Below, in pieces: positions 55,509 to 64,000 of a DNA stretch of 64,000 bases (its first letter is position 1; the number at the start of each line of letters is the position of its first letter). The DNA is taken from assembly GCF_007097245.1 (NCBI RefSeq), contig NZ_VJZT01000004.1, positions 124,001 to 188,000 of the forward strand, written 5' to 3'. Under the pieces are notes generated by a model that was given only the letters and a program-made list of their open reading frames with translations, was not told where the DNA came from and did not search any database. The DNA comes from Flavobacterium restrictum. Lineage in GTDB: Bacteria; Bacteroidota; Bacteroidia; Flavobacteriales; Flavobacteriaceae. The translations under genes were made by a program, and so were the position numbers.

Positions 55509-56495
55509 TTATATTGACATGATATCCGATACACGAAGTAATTCTAAATCTATTTCGGTGTGTCCTTTTATGGCTTGTTCAAGTGGGGTAAGTGTAATTT
55601 TATCTTGTAACAATCCAACCATATAGTTGGACTGTCCTTCAAGTAAGGATTCTACTGCTTTTACGCCCAATCGGCTTGCGAGTACGCGATCAAAACAAGA
55701 TGGTGAACCACCCCGTTGCATGTGTCCTAATACGGATACACGCACATCATATTCTGGAAAATTAGATTCTACGTAATCCTTAAGTTCAAAAACGCTTTTA
55801 CCTATTTTATCGCCTTCAGCAATTACTACGATACTCGATGATTTTCCGGCTGCTTTGCTTTTTTTGAGTGAATCTAGTAATCGTTCTAATCCTAAATCTT
55901 CTTCGGGGATTAAAATTTCTTCGGCACCCGCACCAATTCCGGCATTCAAAGCGATATGACCAGCATCACGACCCATTACTTCGATAAGAAATAATCGATT
56001 GTGGGAACTTGCTGTATCTCTAATTTTATCAATTACGTCTACAACAGTATTCAAGGCGGTATCGTATCCTAAAGTATGACTAGTACCAAAAATATCGTTA
56101 TCAATTGTTCCTGGAATTCCTATAACTGGAAAATCAAATTCAGTATTAAAAAGTAATGCTCCTGTAAAAGAGCCGTCTCCACCTATAACAACAAGGGCAT
56201 CAACTCCTGCGTCAACAAGGTTTTTATGTGCTTTTATTCTACCTTCTGGCGTTCTAAATTCTGTAGAACGAGCTGATTTTAAAATAGTTCCTCCTTTATT
56301 GACAATATTGTTTACACTTCGAGGTCCCATTTCCTTGAAGTCTCCTTCAATCATTCCTTGGTATCCTCTATAAATTCCCACACATCCTATATTATGGTAT
56401 GCACAAGTACGCACAACTGAACGTATGGCTGCATTCATTCCAGGTGAATCTCCCCCGGAGGTTAGAACACCTATCTTTTTTATTGTTTTTGGCAT
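55509..56495 (-). CDS. pfkA: ATP-dependent 6-phosphofructokinase
   Basis: 328 residues. Phosphorylates fructose-6-phosphate. GVLTSGGDSPGMNAAI, GGDGSFTGA, PGTIDNDIFGT and MGRDAGHIAL are all intact, typical of the ATP-type enzyme (Gly in the GGDGS loop). It is the upstream gene of the glycolytic pair with gapA. Confidence 0.97.
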   Translation of the reverse strand: MPKTIKKIGVLTSGGDSPGMNAAIRSVVRTCAYHNIGCVGIYRGYQGMIEGDFKEMGPRSVNNIVNKGGTILKSARSTEFRTPEGRIKAHKNLVDAGVDALVVIGGDGSFTGALLFNTEFDFPVIGIPGTIDNDIFGTSHTLGYDTALNTVVDVIDKIRDTASSHNRLFLIEVMGRDAGHIALNAGIGAGAEEILIPEEDLGLERLLDSLKKSKAAGKSSSIVVIAEGDKIGKSVFELKDYVESNFPEYDVRVSVLGHMQRGGSPSCFDRVLASRLGVKAVESLLEGQSNYMVGLLQDKITLTPLEQAIKGHTEIDLELLRVSDIMSI

Positions 56496-56841
56496 TATTA
56501 AAGTATTAAAAGTGTAAATTTAGCAAACATTGAGCACTTTTTAGAGTATGTTATTAATAATTTACTAAATAAAGCTAAATTCAAACGTTTTCGTTAATAA
56601 GTTTTTGAAAAAGCAAAAACAAGCACATTTTATTTCACAAAAATCAATTTTTTTCTTTTTTTTTAAACAATTATCATTTTTTGGAGGCTATCTTTTTTGA
56701 TGATTTTTGCTTTTGAAGTGATGGAATGGGTTTTGGTTTTTGCATTTTTTGTATTTCTACTGGATTCCGAAAATTGATTTTGTCACTGATTTTTGAAATT
56801 GATTTTCGAAACACCTACATTTGTTTTTCACACCACAAGAA
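56496..56841. other. AT-rich intergenic region
   Basis: About 345 bases between divergent pfkA and the MutS-like gene, with T runs near 56650-56690. Both promoters should lie here; no repeat, RNA or gene was recognised. Confidence 0.5.
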
Positions 56842-58614
56842 ATGAAATTATATACCAGCAAGAGTCACCATTTTTCGGATCAATTAAAAAAAATCAATTC
56901 TCGATACAGCCGCATTAGTTTTTTTCGGCTTTTGAGTATTTTACTTTTTCTAGGAAGTCTTTATTATGATCTCAAAACACAAAGCAATTTGTACCTTTTT
57001 TTAGCGGTCATTTTCTTTGTTACTTTTATTATTTTGATGCGTTTGCATGCTAAATTAGCGTTTCAAAAACAAGTAACAACAGCACTTTTTGATATTAATC
57101 AAAATGAAATTGCCTATTTAGAACGAAAAGCAATTCCGTTTGAAAACGGAGTTGAATTCAATGATTTTCAGCATCCGTATGCGTATGATTTGGATGTTTT
57201 TGGTGCCCATTCTTTGTTTCAAAATCTCAATCGAACGGCGACTTATATAGGAAAAAAAACGCTCGCCAACCAATTAGTTCAATTACTGCCAAATGATGCG
57301 ATTCTAAAAAATCAAGAAGCTATAAAAGAATTGAATCAAAAGCTAGTTTGGCGTCAGGAATTCTCGGCTTTCGCCAAAATCAGTCGTGATACTAAATCCT
57401 TTTACGACGCCTTGTTGCAGTGGAATAGGAGTGCAAATGAACCATTATCACTTACTTCAAGGGTAATTTCATATGCAACACCGTTATTGTTTTTAGGGAT
57501 ATTTATAGCGTATTTAGTGACTTTAAATGCCGTTTGGTTGTCCTATTTGGCGTATGTTTTTGTTTTTAATTTGGGTTTTGCAGGTAAATTTTTAAAGCGA
57601 ATCAACGCCGAAATGGCACAATCATCCCAAATTGACAGGATTATTTTCAATTACAGTTTATTGGTTCAAAAAATTGAAAGTGAATTTTTTCAATCCCAAA
57701 AATTACTGAATTTGCAACAAAAATTAGGTAGTAATAACCAAAAAGCAAGTCTTCATTTCAAGAAATTATCGGGTTTGTTTTCTAAAATGGATAGTAGCAG
57801 CAATTTTGTCACAGCACTTTTGTTCAATGGTACTTTTCTTTTTAATCTTCATGTTTTGAATGCCTTATTGCAATGGAAAAAAGACAACGCAACGCTTCTT
57901 GAGGAATGGTTATTGGTTGTGGGCGAATTTGAAATGCTCAATAGTCTGTCGAATTTCTCGTATAACAATAAAGAATTTGCTTTTCCAGAGTTGAATTCCA
58001 ATTTCGAAATTGCATTTTCGGACTTAAGTCATCCATTGTTGAATCCTAAAACGCGCATTGGCAATACGGTGCAATTTTATCCGCAGTCCTTTATGATTCT
58101 TACGGGCTCTAATATGTCTGGCAAAAGTACTTTTTTGCGCAGCTTGGGAATCAATATGGTTCTAGCGGGAATTGGTGCTCCCGTTTGTGCATCGGAGGGC
58201 AATGTACATCCAATGCCGGTATTGGTTTCTATGCGATTATCGGATTCATTATCCGATAGTGAATCGTATTTTTTTGCCGAAATAAAGCGTTTGAAACAAA
58301 TTATGGATGCGCTTGAAACCCAACCCGCTTTTGTATTATTAGATGAAATTTTGAGAGGCACCAACTCCGATGATAAACGGAATGGCACCATTGAAGTTGT
58401 CAAAAAAGTCATTGCAAAACAGGCCATTGGCGCCATTGCAACCCACGATATCGAAGTATGTTTGACTACAAATGACTATCCCAATATCTTGACCAACAAT
58501 TGTTTTGAAGTCGAGATACATAATGATGAACTTCATTTTGATTACAAACTCCGATCAGGTATTTGCCAAAATAAAAGTGCTACTTTCTTAATGAAAAAAA
58601 TGGGTGTTATTTGA
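56842..58614 (+). CDS. Membrane-linked MutS-family ATPase
   Basis: 590 residues from ATG 56842 (a TTG seven codons earlier is also open). Two pairs of hydrophobic segments, near 35-75 and 215-255, precede a MutS-like clamp/lever region and a C-terminal ABC-type ATPase: Walker A TGSNMSGKSTFLRS, signature LSDSLSDSESYF and Walker B VLLDEILRGTNS. The mismatch-recognition domain is absent. This MutS-related group is common in Bacteroidota; its task is unknown and may not be mismatch repair. Convergent with dnaN. Confidence 0.88.
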   Translation: MKLYTSKSHHFSDQLKKINSRYSRISFFRLLSILLFLGSLYYDLKTQSNLYLFLAVIFFVTFIILMRLHAKLAFQKQVTTALFDINQNEIAYLERKAIPFENGVEFNDFQHPYAYDLDVFGAHSLFQNLNRTATYIGKKTLANQLVQLLPNDAILKNQEAIKELNQKLVWRQEFSAFAKISRDTKSFYDALLQWNRSANEPLSLTSRVISYATPLLFLGIFIAYLVTLNAVWLSYLAYVFVFNLGFAGKFLKRINAEMAQSSQIDRIIFNYSLLVQKIESEFFQSQKLLNLQQKLGSNNQKASLHFKKLSGLFSKMDSSSNFVTALLFNGTFLFNLHVLNALLQWKKDNATLLEEWLLVVGEFEMLNSLSNFSYNNKEFAFPELNSNFEIAFSDLSHPLLNPKTRIGNTVQFYPQSFMILTGSNMSGKSTFLRSLGINMVLAGIGAPVCASEGNVHPMPVLVSMRLSDSLSDSESYFFAEIKRLKQIMDALETQPAFVLLDEILRGTNSDDKRNGTIEVVKKVIAKQAIGAIATHDIEVCLTTNDYPNILTNNCFEVEIHNDELHFDYKLRSGICQNKSATFLMKKMGVI

Positions 58615-58646
58615 TTTTTTTTCCAATTAAAACAAGCCTTTTAAGT

Positions 58647-58683
58647 AAAAAAAAATCCGAAATTCTGGTTAGGGATTTCGGAT
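58647..58683 (-). terminator. Terminator of dnaN
   Basis: ATCCGAAAT (58655-58663) / ATTTCGGAT (58675-58683) preceded by A9, a T run on the minus strand. Confidence 0.9.
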
Positions 58684-58728
58684 TCTTCAAATATAATAGT
58701 GGTTTTGGTTAGTTTATTTTTGGTTTAG

Positions 58729-59847
58729 TTAGCTGTTTAGCATTACTGGCATTACTAGCATTGTTACCGTTTCCCCTTCTTCTAATCCGTCTACAGGAGT
58801 TAGAATTCCAGCTCTGTTAGGCAATGACATTTCGAGCATAATCATATCGGATTGTAGGTTGGTCAACATTTCGGTAAGGAAACGAGAATTGTAACCTATT
58901 TGCATGTCGTCCCCTTGGTAATCACAAGTCAATCGCTCTTCGGCTTTGTTGGAATAATCAATATCTTCGGCAGAAACATTTAATTCGGCACCTGCAATTT
59001 TCAATCGAATTTGGTGTGTTGTTTTATTAGAGAAAATGGCAACACGACGCACCGAACTCAAAAACAAAGAGCGGTCAATCATCAATTTATTTGGATTTTC
59101 TTTTGGAATTACCGCTTCGTAGTTTGGATATTTTCCGTCAATTAAACGGCACATTAAAATATAATTATCAAATGAAAAAGTCGCATTCGAATCGTTGTAT
59201 TCAATAGTTACCTCGGCATCCGAAGTAGATAAAATACTTTTCAAAATAGTCAATGGTTTCTTTGGCATAATAAAATCAGCCACTTGCGAAGCCGTAACAT
59301 CCGTTCGAGCATATTTTACTAATTTGTGCGCATCAGTAGCAACAAAAATCAATCCTTGTGGCGAAAACTGGAAGAAAACTCCAGACATTACGGGACGCAA
59401 ATCATCATTTCCTGCAGCAAAAATAGTTTTGCTAATAGCCGTTGCTAGCACATCAGCAGGAACCAAAGTTACCGATGGTTCGTCCAAGTTTACCGCTTTT
59501 GGGAACTCTTCTCCTGGGGCATACGCCAAAGCATATTTACCTGAATTGGAACTTATTTCGATCGTGTTATTTTCTTCAACAGTAAAAGTTAGAGGTTGTT
59601 CTGGAAACGTTTTGAGGATTTCCAAAAGTAATTTTGCAGGAACGGCAACGCTTCCTTTGCTAGTAGAATCAATAGCTAAAGTCGCTGACATAGTAGTTTC
59701 AAGATCCGATGCCGAAACCGTTAATACATTATGGTCTAAATCAAATAAAAAATTATCCAAAATAGGCAAGGTGTTGTTGCTGTTGATTACGCTACCTAAA
59801 ACTTGTAATTGTTTCAATAAGTACGAACTCGATACTATAAATTTCAT
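58729..59847 (-). CDS. dnaN: DNA polymerase III beta subunit (sliding clamp)
   Basis: 372 residues, three DnaN domains in order, start MKFIVSSSYLLKQLQVLGSVI and end GETVTMLVMPVMLNS with the clamp C-terminal motif. Tethers polymerase to DNA. dnaA and gyrB are not adjacent, so this is not an origin region. It starts about 105 bases from gldG's end. Confidence 0.97.
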   Translation of the reverse strand: MKFIVSSSYLLKQLQVLGSVINSNNTLPILDNFLFDLDHNVLTVSASDLETTMSATLAIDSTSKGSVAVPAKLLLEILKTFPEQPLTFTVEENNTIEISSNSGKYALAYAPGEEFPKAVNLDEPSVTLVPADVLATAISKTIFAAGNDDLRPVMSGVFFQFSPQGLIFVATDAHKLVKYARTDVTASQVADFIMPKKPLTILKSILSTSDAEVTIEYNDSNATFSFDNYILMCRLIDGKYPNYEAVIPKENPNKLMIDRSLFLSSVRRVAIFSNKTTHQIRLKIAGAELNVSAEDIDYSNKAEERLTCDYQGDDMQIGYNSRFLTEMLTNLQSDMIMLEMSLPNRAGILTPVDGLEEGETVTMLVMPVMLNS

Positions 59848-59907
59848 CTGTTATGTTTTATTTTGTGTGGATTCTATTTTTTATAACTTTAAAATAAAAT
59901 GCGTTTA

Positions 59908-59915
59908 CAAATATA
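59908..59915 (-). promoter_or_regulatory. Possible -7 box of dnaN
   Basis: Reads TATATTTG on the minus strand, 61 bases upstream of the ATG. Confidence 0.42.
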
Positions 59916-59954
59916 TCGTAAACTACTTTACCATCGAAACTTTTTTATTAACAT

Positions 59955-61640
59955 CTATTTGCTGTATTTTCTTTTGCGAAGAAAAGTAAAAACCACCCCA
60001 AAAAGTACTAAAATAAGAATTGGAAGTCCGATAGTTAGGATTTGAGTGCGCGTATAATTTTCATAAACTTTTTCTTTATCCAATAACGGCAAGTCAATAT
60101 CTTTGCTTCGAATGTTAATAAGTCCGTTGTCATCGAGCAAATAATTAACGCAATTCATGATAAAATCCTTGTTGTCGTATAAATTCCCCGATTTTTGGTC
60201 GTAGCCCAATTCTACAGGTTGGTCGTTTTTATCTAACTGATTCCGAATTAAATCCCCGTCGGAAATGACTATCATTTTGTTGTTCTTGCCTTTATTTTCA
60301 AACGTCTTTTGCTCAAAAGGGAGCACTCGGTTTTCAAACATCGAATGAAAATTTCCTTCTAGCAGCACCGCAACAGGCAAATTGCCTTTGTCCGCATATG
60401 CTGCAGGAGTAGTTTGTTCCGTTACGCTATTCAAGCTAATCTCGGCGGGCGTTCCCACTTTTTTGGAGTATAGTGAGGATTGTAGCAAAATGGTTTTTTT
60501 AATTCCATTCTTTAAAGTATCAATAGGATTTACAAAATCAAATTTGATACCACCCAAATTTTTAACAATAGGATGCGTGCTAGTAGGATATATTTGGGGT
60601 GCAAATTTCCAGATAAATTCTTGAAATTGTGCCGCACTTCCAGGATCGCCAGTAGCTAATTTTATGGGGCTACCTTGCTCATCTTTGACTAAATCGGGTG
60701 TGATGCGAAAGCCATATTTAAAGAATAGGTCATTCAAATTTAGATCTCGAGGATAGGCCAATGTAGCTCCCGAAGCATTGTATAAACTATCCATTTCAGC
60801 AACGGTTTGATCCACCAGCCACAAGGTTTTCCCACCATTGATGATGTACTGATCGAGTACTTGTTTTTCGGCATCAGTAAAGGTTTCTGTGGGTTTTACA
60901 ATAACGGCTAAATCATATTTTTCTAAAGCGGCTAGACTTCCAATAGGATTTTTTGCAACCGAATCTAATGTGAAAGGACCAATAAAATAACTTTCTCTAG
61001 TTTGCATCAAAAACTTGGCAATATAAGCTTCTTTGAGTTCGCCATTTCCTTTGATGATGGCTACCTTTTTTTGTTTGTCTTTGGTGATTTTATTCAGTCC
61101 TTCGGCGATAGAATATTCTAAATGTTGCACGGAACCAATGACTTTTTGAGTAGTCGAAGCACCCATTCTATTTTTTAACAAAGGAATTGTCACTTCTTTA
61201 TTGTTGTAAATGGCAACAGCCCAAGGGAATACCATGGCTTGCGACTGTTTTCCTTTGTCGTCAACGGTAATGTTTATGGGGGTGAGTCCTTTTCGATACA
61301 ACTCCTTAATCATATCCATACTTTCGTCTTTGTTTTCTAAAGGATCTACAAATTCAAAAACAATATTGGGATTATAGGCTTGAAATTCTTCCAGTAATTG
61401 TTTGGTTTCTTGCTGTAAACGCTTGAAATCAGCAGGCAAATCACCTTGCATATATACTTTTATAGACAGCGGATTTTGAACCTGTTTGATAATGTTTAAC
61501 GAAGTTGCGGATAGGGTGTATCTTTTGTCTTTGGTTAAATCAAAACGGTGAAAAAAACGGTTGCTCAACACATTCAAAAACACTAATAAGGTAATAATAC
61601 CTAATATATATTTCCCGTTTTTTTTATTAGAAGTATTCAT
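59955..61640 (-). CDS. gldG: Gliding-motility ABC-type auxiliary protein GldG
   Basis: 561 residues: one membrane helix at each end (YILGIITLLVFLNVLS; ILTIGLPILILVLFGVVFTFLR) around a periplasmic domain of the GldG/ABC-2 auxiliary type. RFFHRFDLTKDKRYTLS is the family opening. With GldF and GldA (not here) it forms a transporter needed for gliding in Flavobacterium. Its start overlaps the gldF stop. Confidence 0.95.
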   Translation of the reverse strand: MNTSNKKNGKYILGIITLLVFLNVLSNRFFHRFDLTKDKRYTLSATSLNIIKQVQNPLSIKVYMQGDLPADFKRLQQETKQLLEEFQAYNPNIVFEFVDPLENKDESMDMIKELYRKGLTPINITVDDKGKQSQAMVFPWAVAIYNNKEVTIPLLKNRMGASTTQKVIGSVQHLEYSIAEGLNKITKDKQKKVAIIKGNGELKEAYIAKFLMQTRESYFIGPFTLDSVAKNPIGSLAALEKYDLAVIVKPTETFTDAEKQVLDQYIINGGKTLWLVDQTVAEMDSLYNASGATLAYPRDLNLNDLFFKYGFRITPDLVKDEQGSPIKLATGDPGSAAQFQEFIWKFAPQIYPTSTHPIVKNLGGIKFDFVNPIDTLKNGIKKTILLQSSLYSKKVGTPAEISLNSVTEQTTPAAYADKGNLPVAVLLEGNFHSMFENRVLPFEQKTFENKGKNNKMIVISDGDLIRNQLDKNDQPVELGYDQKSGNLYDNKDFIMNCVNYLLDDNGLINIRSKDIDLPLLDKEKVYENYTRTQILTIGLPILILVLFGVVFTFLRKRKYSK

Positions 61641-62365
61641 TAGGCTTGAGAAGATTTTAATTTGTAAACAGTAAACGAAAGAAACAAAGCAGCAATGCTT
61701 ACAAAATAGATAACATCACGAGTGTCAATAACACCACGACTCATACTCTTGAAATGATCTTGCATGCCTAACGAAGTCAAAACGGTTCCTAATGATGGCG
61801 TAATAGTAGCAAAACCATCAAATCCAAAGTAAAACAAGAAGCATAAAAACACGGCTAGTAGGAAAGCTACAATTTGATTATCAGATAGTGTAGAGGTGAA
61901 AATTCCTATAGCGGTATAACCTGCAATCAAGAATAACAACCCAAAATACGATCCTATAGTACTGCCCATATCGATATTTCCTTCGGGCATTCCTAAACTA
62001 GAAATAAGGCTTACGTATATAAAAGTGGGGATAATGGCCATGATAATAAGGAGCACTGCCCCTAGAAATTTTCCGTTAACAATTTCCCAAATCGATAACG
62101 GTTTGGTAAGCAATAGCTCTAGTGTTCCTTGTTTTTTCTCATCCGAAAAACTGCGCATGGTAACGGCAGGAATAAGGAAAGTCAATATCCAAGGCGATAG
62201 TGTAAAAAAGGGAGTCAAATCAGCAAAGCCTGAATTTAGTATGTTATATTCTCCTTGAAATACCCATAAAAAAAGGCCGTTAACTATTAAAAAAACCGCA
62301 ATGACCAAGTAGCCAATGGGGGAGCCAAAAAAAGATTTTATTTCTCGTAATACTATTGATTTCAT
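61640..62365 (-). CDS. gldF: Gliding-motility ABC transporter permease GldF
   Basis: 241 residues with six membrane helices of the ABC-2 permease type. SIVLREIKSFFGSPIGYLV is the family start, RSFSDEKKQGTLELLLTKPLS the conserved loop. It is the membrane partner of GldG and overlaps it by one base, so they are cotranscribed. Confidence 0.95.
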   Translation of the reverse strand: MKSIVLREIKSFFGSPIGYLVIAVFLIVNGLFLWVFQGEYNILNSGFADLTPFFTLSPWILTFLIPAVTMRSFSDEKKQGTLELLLTKPLSIWEIVNGKFLGAVLLIIMAIIPTFIYVSLISSLGMPEGNIDMGSTIGSYFGLLFLIAGYTAIGIFTSTLSDNQIVAFLLAVFLCFLFYFGFDGFATITPSLGTVLTSLGMQDHFKSMSRGVIDTRDVIYFVSIAALFLSFTVYKLKSSQA

Positions 62366-62518
62366 TCGTTTTTATTTTACCGCAATGTCGCAAAGGCGCA
62401 CGGTTGTTTTTATTTTTTTATTTGTTCCAAAGAGCATTTTTGACCTATTACTTTTATCGTTACATTAGAAATTTCGCTATCGATTGATTCCAAAAAAGGT
62501 ATTTATTCTTCTGTGATT

Positions 62519-63346
62519 TTAAAGGAATTTTATTGTTATACTATCCCTGTAATTCAATCCCAATAAGCTATTGGCCGATCCCACTTTGGACGGATTACTG
62601 CGATAAATGGCAATTTCTAGAAAGCCAGCTTCGTTAAAAAGGGCTAATTTTTCGCCTTCATAATTCTTGATGGGATATTTATCGGAGCTTGCTATGGCGG
62701 AATAATTAGGCAAAATGGTTTTGATATTTTTTGTTCTTAAAACAATTTCGTATGGCCTGCCTTTGGCAATTTCGAGGAACTGTTTTTTGGAAATATTGGT
62801 TACAACATTCCCAAAATGATCAATATAAATAATGTTTCCGCTCAAATAAGTTCCGTTTTCACCTACCAAAACCTGTAATTCAGTAACTTGTTTGATGGTT
62901 TGAATCTCTTTTCCTATGACGTTTAGCATTCCACCTTTGGCAATATGACACGCCACTTTTACAAAAACATCCATATCGGATGCTTCGCTGTGCAAACGAT
63001 CGTGTATGTTGATGGCTACCATTTTTTGGATTACCATTTTTTGCGTAAGCATACTCAAAATACCATTATCGGCAGCAATAAAATAATGGTCATTCCATTG
63101 TATGGCAATATGCTGGTTTTCTTTGTTCAATTCCATATCAACACCTATTATATGTACCGTTCCTTTGGGGAAACTCGCATAGGAGGCTCCTAGAATGTAA
63201 CTGGCTTCTACTGTGTTGAATGGGTCAATATAATGCGAAATGTCAATAAGAGTAGCTTCTGGATATTCTGATAAAATTTTCCCTTTCAACGCACCTACAA
63301 AGTGGTCTTTCAAGCCGTAATCGGTAGTAAGGGTAATTATTGACAT
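62519..63346 (-). CDS. SAM hydrolase / hydroxide adenosyltransferase (DUF62)
   Basis: 275 residues. N-terminal ITLTTDYGLKDHFVGALKG with the Asp that binds adenosyl, ISHYIDPFN, IAADNGILS and, in the C-terminal beta domain, YIDHFGNVVTNI. The family splits SAM to adenosine and methionine using water; its biological purpose is unclear. It lies 150 bases upstream of gldF on the same strand. Confidence 0.92.
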   Translation of the reverse strand: MSIITLTTDYGLKDHFVGALKGKILSEYPEATLIDISHYIDPFNTVEASYILGASYASFPKGTVHIIGVDMELNKENQHIAIQWNDHYFIAADNGILSMLTQKMVIQKMVAINIHDRLHSEASDMDVFVKVACHIAKGGMLNVIGKEIQTIKQVTELQVLVGENGTYLSGNIIYIDHFGNVVTNISKKQFLEIAKGRPYEIVLRTKNIKTILPNYSAIASSDKYPIKNYEGEKLALFNEAGFLEIAIYRSNPSKVGSANSLLGLNYRDSITIKFL

Positions 63347-63460
63347 AATTTTGTTTATAACTATTGGGCGTACTTAACCCTAATTTTTATTAAATTTGAG
63401 ATGTGCAAAGCTAAAGTATTTTAGGCTTTAATTAATTAGATTTTAAAAAAAACACCACTT

Positions 63461-63985
63461 ATGTTTAAATCCCTTTTTTTCTTTTTTCTACTCTTTTTGA
63501 GTATGCAATCGTTTTCTCAAAACTTGATTTATAAATCCAATGGGACAATTTTAAATTCCGAAAACCAAAAAATTACGCCAAATCAAGTCCGAGAATTAGT
63601 AAAAGACAATGAAAAATTACTAGCTGAATATAATGCAGGAAGAACTAAAAAAACAATAGGAAATATTTTGCTTATAAGCGGTTTTGGTTTATTAGTTGGT
63701 GATTTAATTCATGGTGCAACTTCATCTGGATTGACTTCAACCCCAGTTGGTGGTGGGTATTATTCTATCCAAAGTGAGAGAACCTATCCTACCGCATTGA
63801 CTTATGTAGGACTCGCAGCACTGCTAATTGCAATCCCAGTAAAAATCGGTTTTGCTAAAAAAATCAAGAATGTAGTTTCAGACTATAATAAAGGTTTAAA
63901 AGTAGGAAGTACAACATTTAAAATCCAAAAAACCGAGTTCCTAACCAACCAAAATGGTCTTGGAATTCGATTGACATTAAATTAA
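63461..63985 (+). CDS. Membrane hypothetical protein
   Basis: 174 residues: signal peptide (FFFLLFLSMQSFSQ), a short domain with YKSNGTILNSENQKITPNQVRE, two hydrophobic helices (GNILLISGFGLLVGDLIHGA; YVGLAALLIAIPVKIGFAK) and a C-terminal beta hairpin ending GLGIRLTLN. The pattern is common among Flavobacteriia but I assign no function. The gene is divergent from the SAM hydrolase and complete in the window. Confidence 0.75.
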   Translation: MFKSLFFFFLLFLSMQSFSQNLIYKSNGTILNSENQKITPNQVRELVKDNEKLLAEYNAGRTKKTIGNILLISGFGLLVGDLIHGATSSGLTSTPVGGGYYSIQSERTYPTALTYVGLAALLIAIPVKIGFAKKIKNVVSDYNKGLKVGSTTFKIQKTEFLTNQNGLGIRLTLN

Positions 63986-64000
63986 CCTTTTAAAAAATAA

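Noticed and set aside
58729..59847. Replication origin near dnaN
   Set aside because: No dnaA, no DnaA-box cluster and no gyrB are present.

Overview
The window reads as chromosome from a Bacteroidota bacterium of the Flavobacterium type. The DNA is AT-rich. Several genes have TAnnTTTG-type -7 boxes with a TTTG/TTG box 18-20 bases upstream. The gene set fits the group: gliding genes gldF/gldG, a type IX secretion (T9SS) sorting tail, bacillithiol synthase bshA, a VanX-like lipoprotein, an OstA/LptD-like assembly protein and a TamB-like protein. No species is claimed.

Layout. 1-2.8 kb is a small accessory islet: two HigBA-like toxin-antitoxin pairs around a SIR2-like protein with a cysteine knuckle. 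The second pair lies between two near-identical terminator hairpins 900 bases apart. 2.9-5 kb has a GH114-like lipoprotein and about 1.1 kb of repeat-rich non-coding DNA. 5-40 kb is mostly housekeeping: methyltransferases, rsmE-tsaD, tamB, three tRNAs, thiolase, an NlpC/P60 peptidase, formimidoylglutamase, a DEAD-box helicase, a hybrid histidine kinase, aroC, an LpxH-like hydrolase, two paralogous small beta-barrel proteins, bshA, an Fe-S electron-transfer pair, MlaD, an amidase and LptD. 53.4-64 kb is again core: an N-acetylglucosamine-kinase-like gene, gapA, pfkA, a MutS-like protein, dnaN, gldG/gldF and a SAM hydrolase.

The most unusual region is 40.66-53.66 kb. A ~420 bp segment covering the 3' end of ridA and the 3' end of the convergent sugar-kinase gene occurs twice in direct orientation. 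The left copy joins intact ridA to a kinase fragment; the right copy joins a ridA fragment to the intact kinase. About 12.2 kb lies between them. This is the product expected from single-crossover integration of a circular DNA carrying that segment. The island carries a RAYT transposase between inverted REP-like hairpins, an XRE/antitoxin/RelE-like toxin operon, and a four-gene operon: a tail-fibre-like surface protein, a mini-protein with a T9SS tail, a 2115-residue SpvB/FG-GAP/RHS polymorphic toxin, and a small gene starting two bases after the toxin stop that is the natural immunity candidate. The last ~70 residues of the toxin show a spaced G-Y / NG / R / E / N pattern that may be a degenerate GIY-YIG (URI-type) nuclease.

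All homology statements come from reading motifs and family knowledge; no database search was run. Coordinates inside repeats are by eye and may be off by a base or two.
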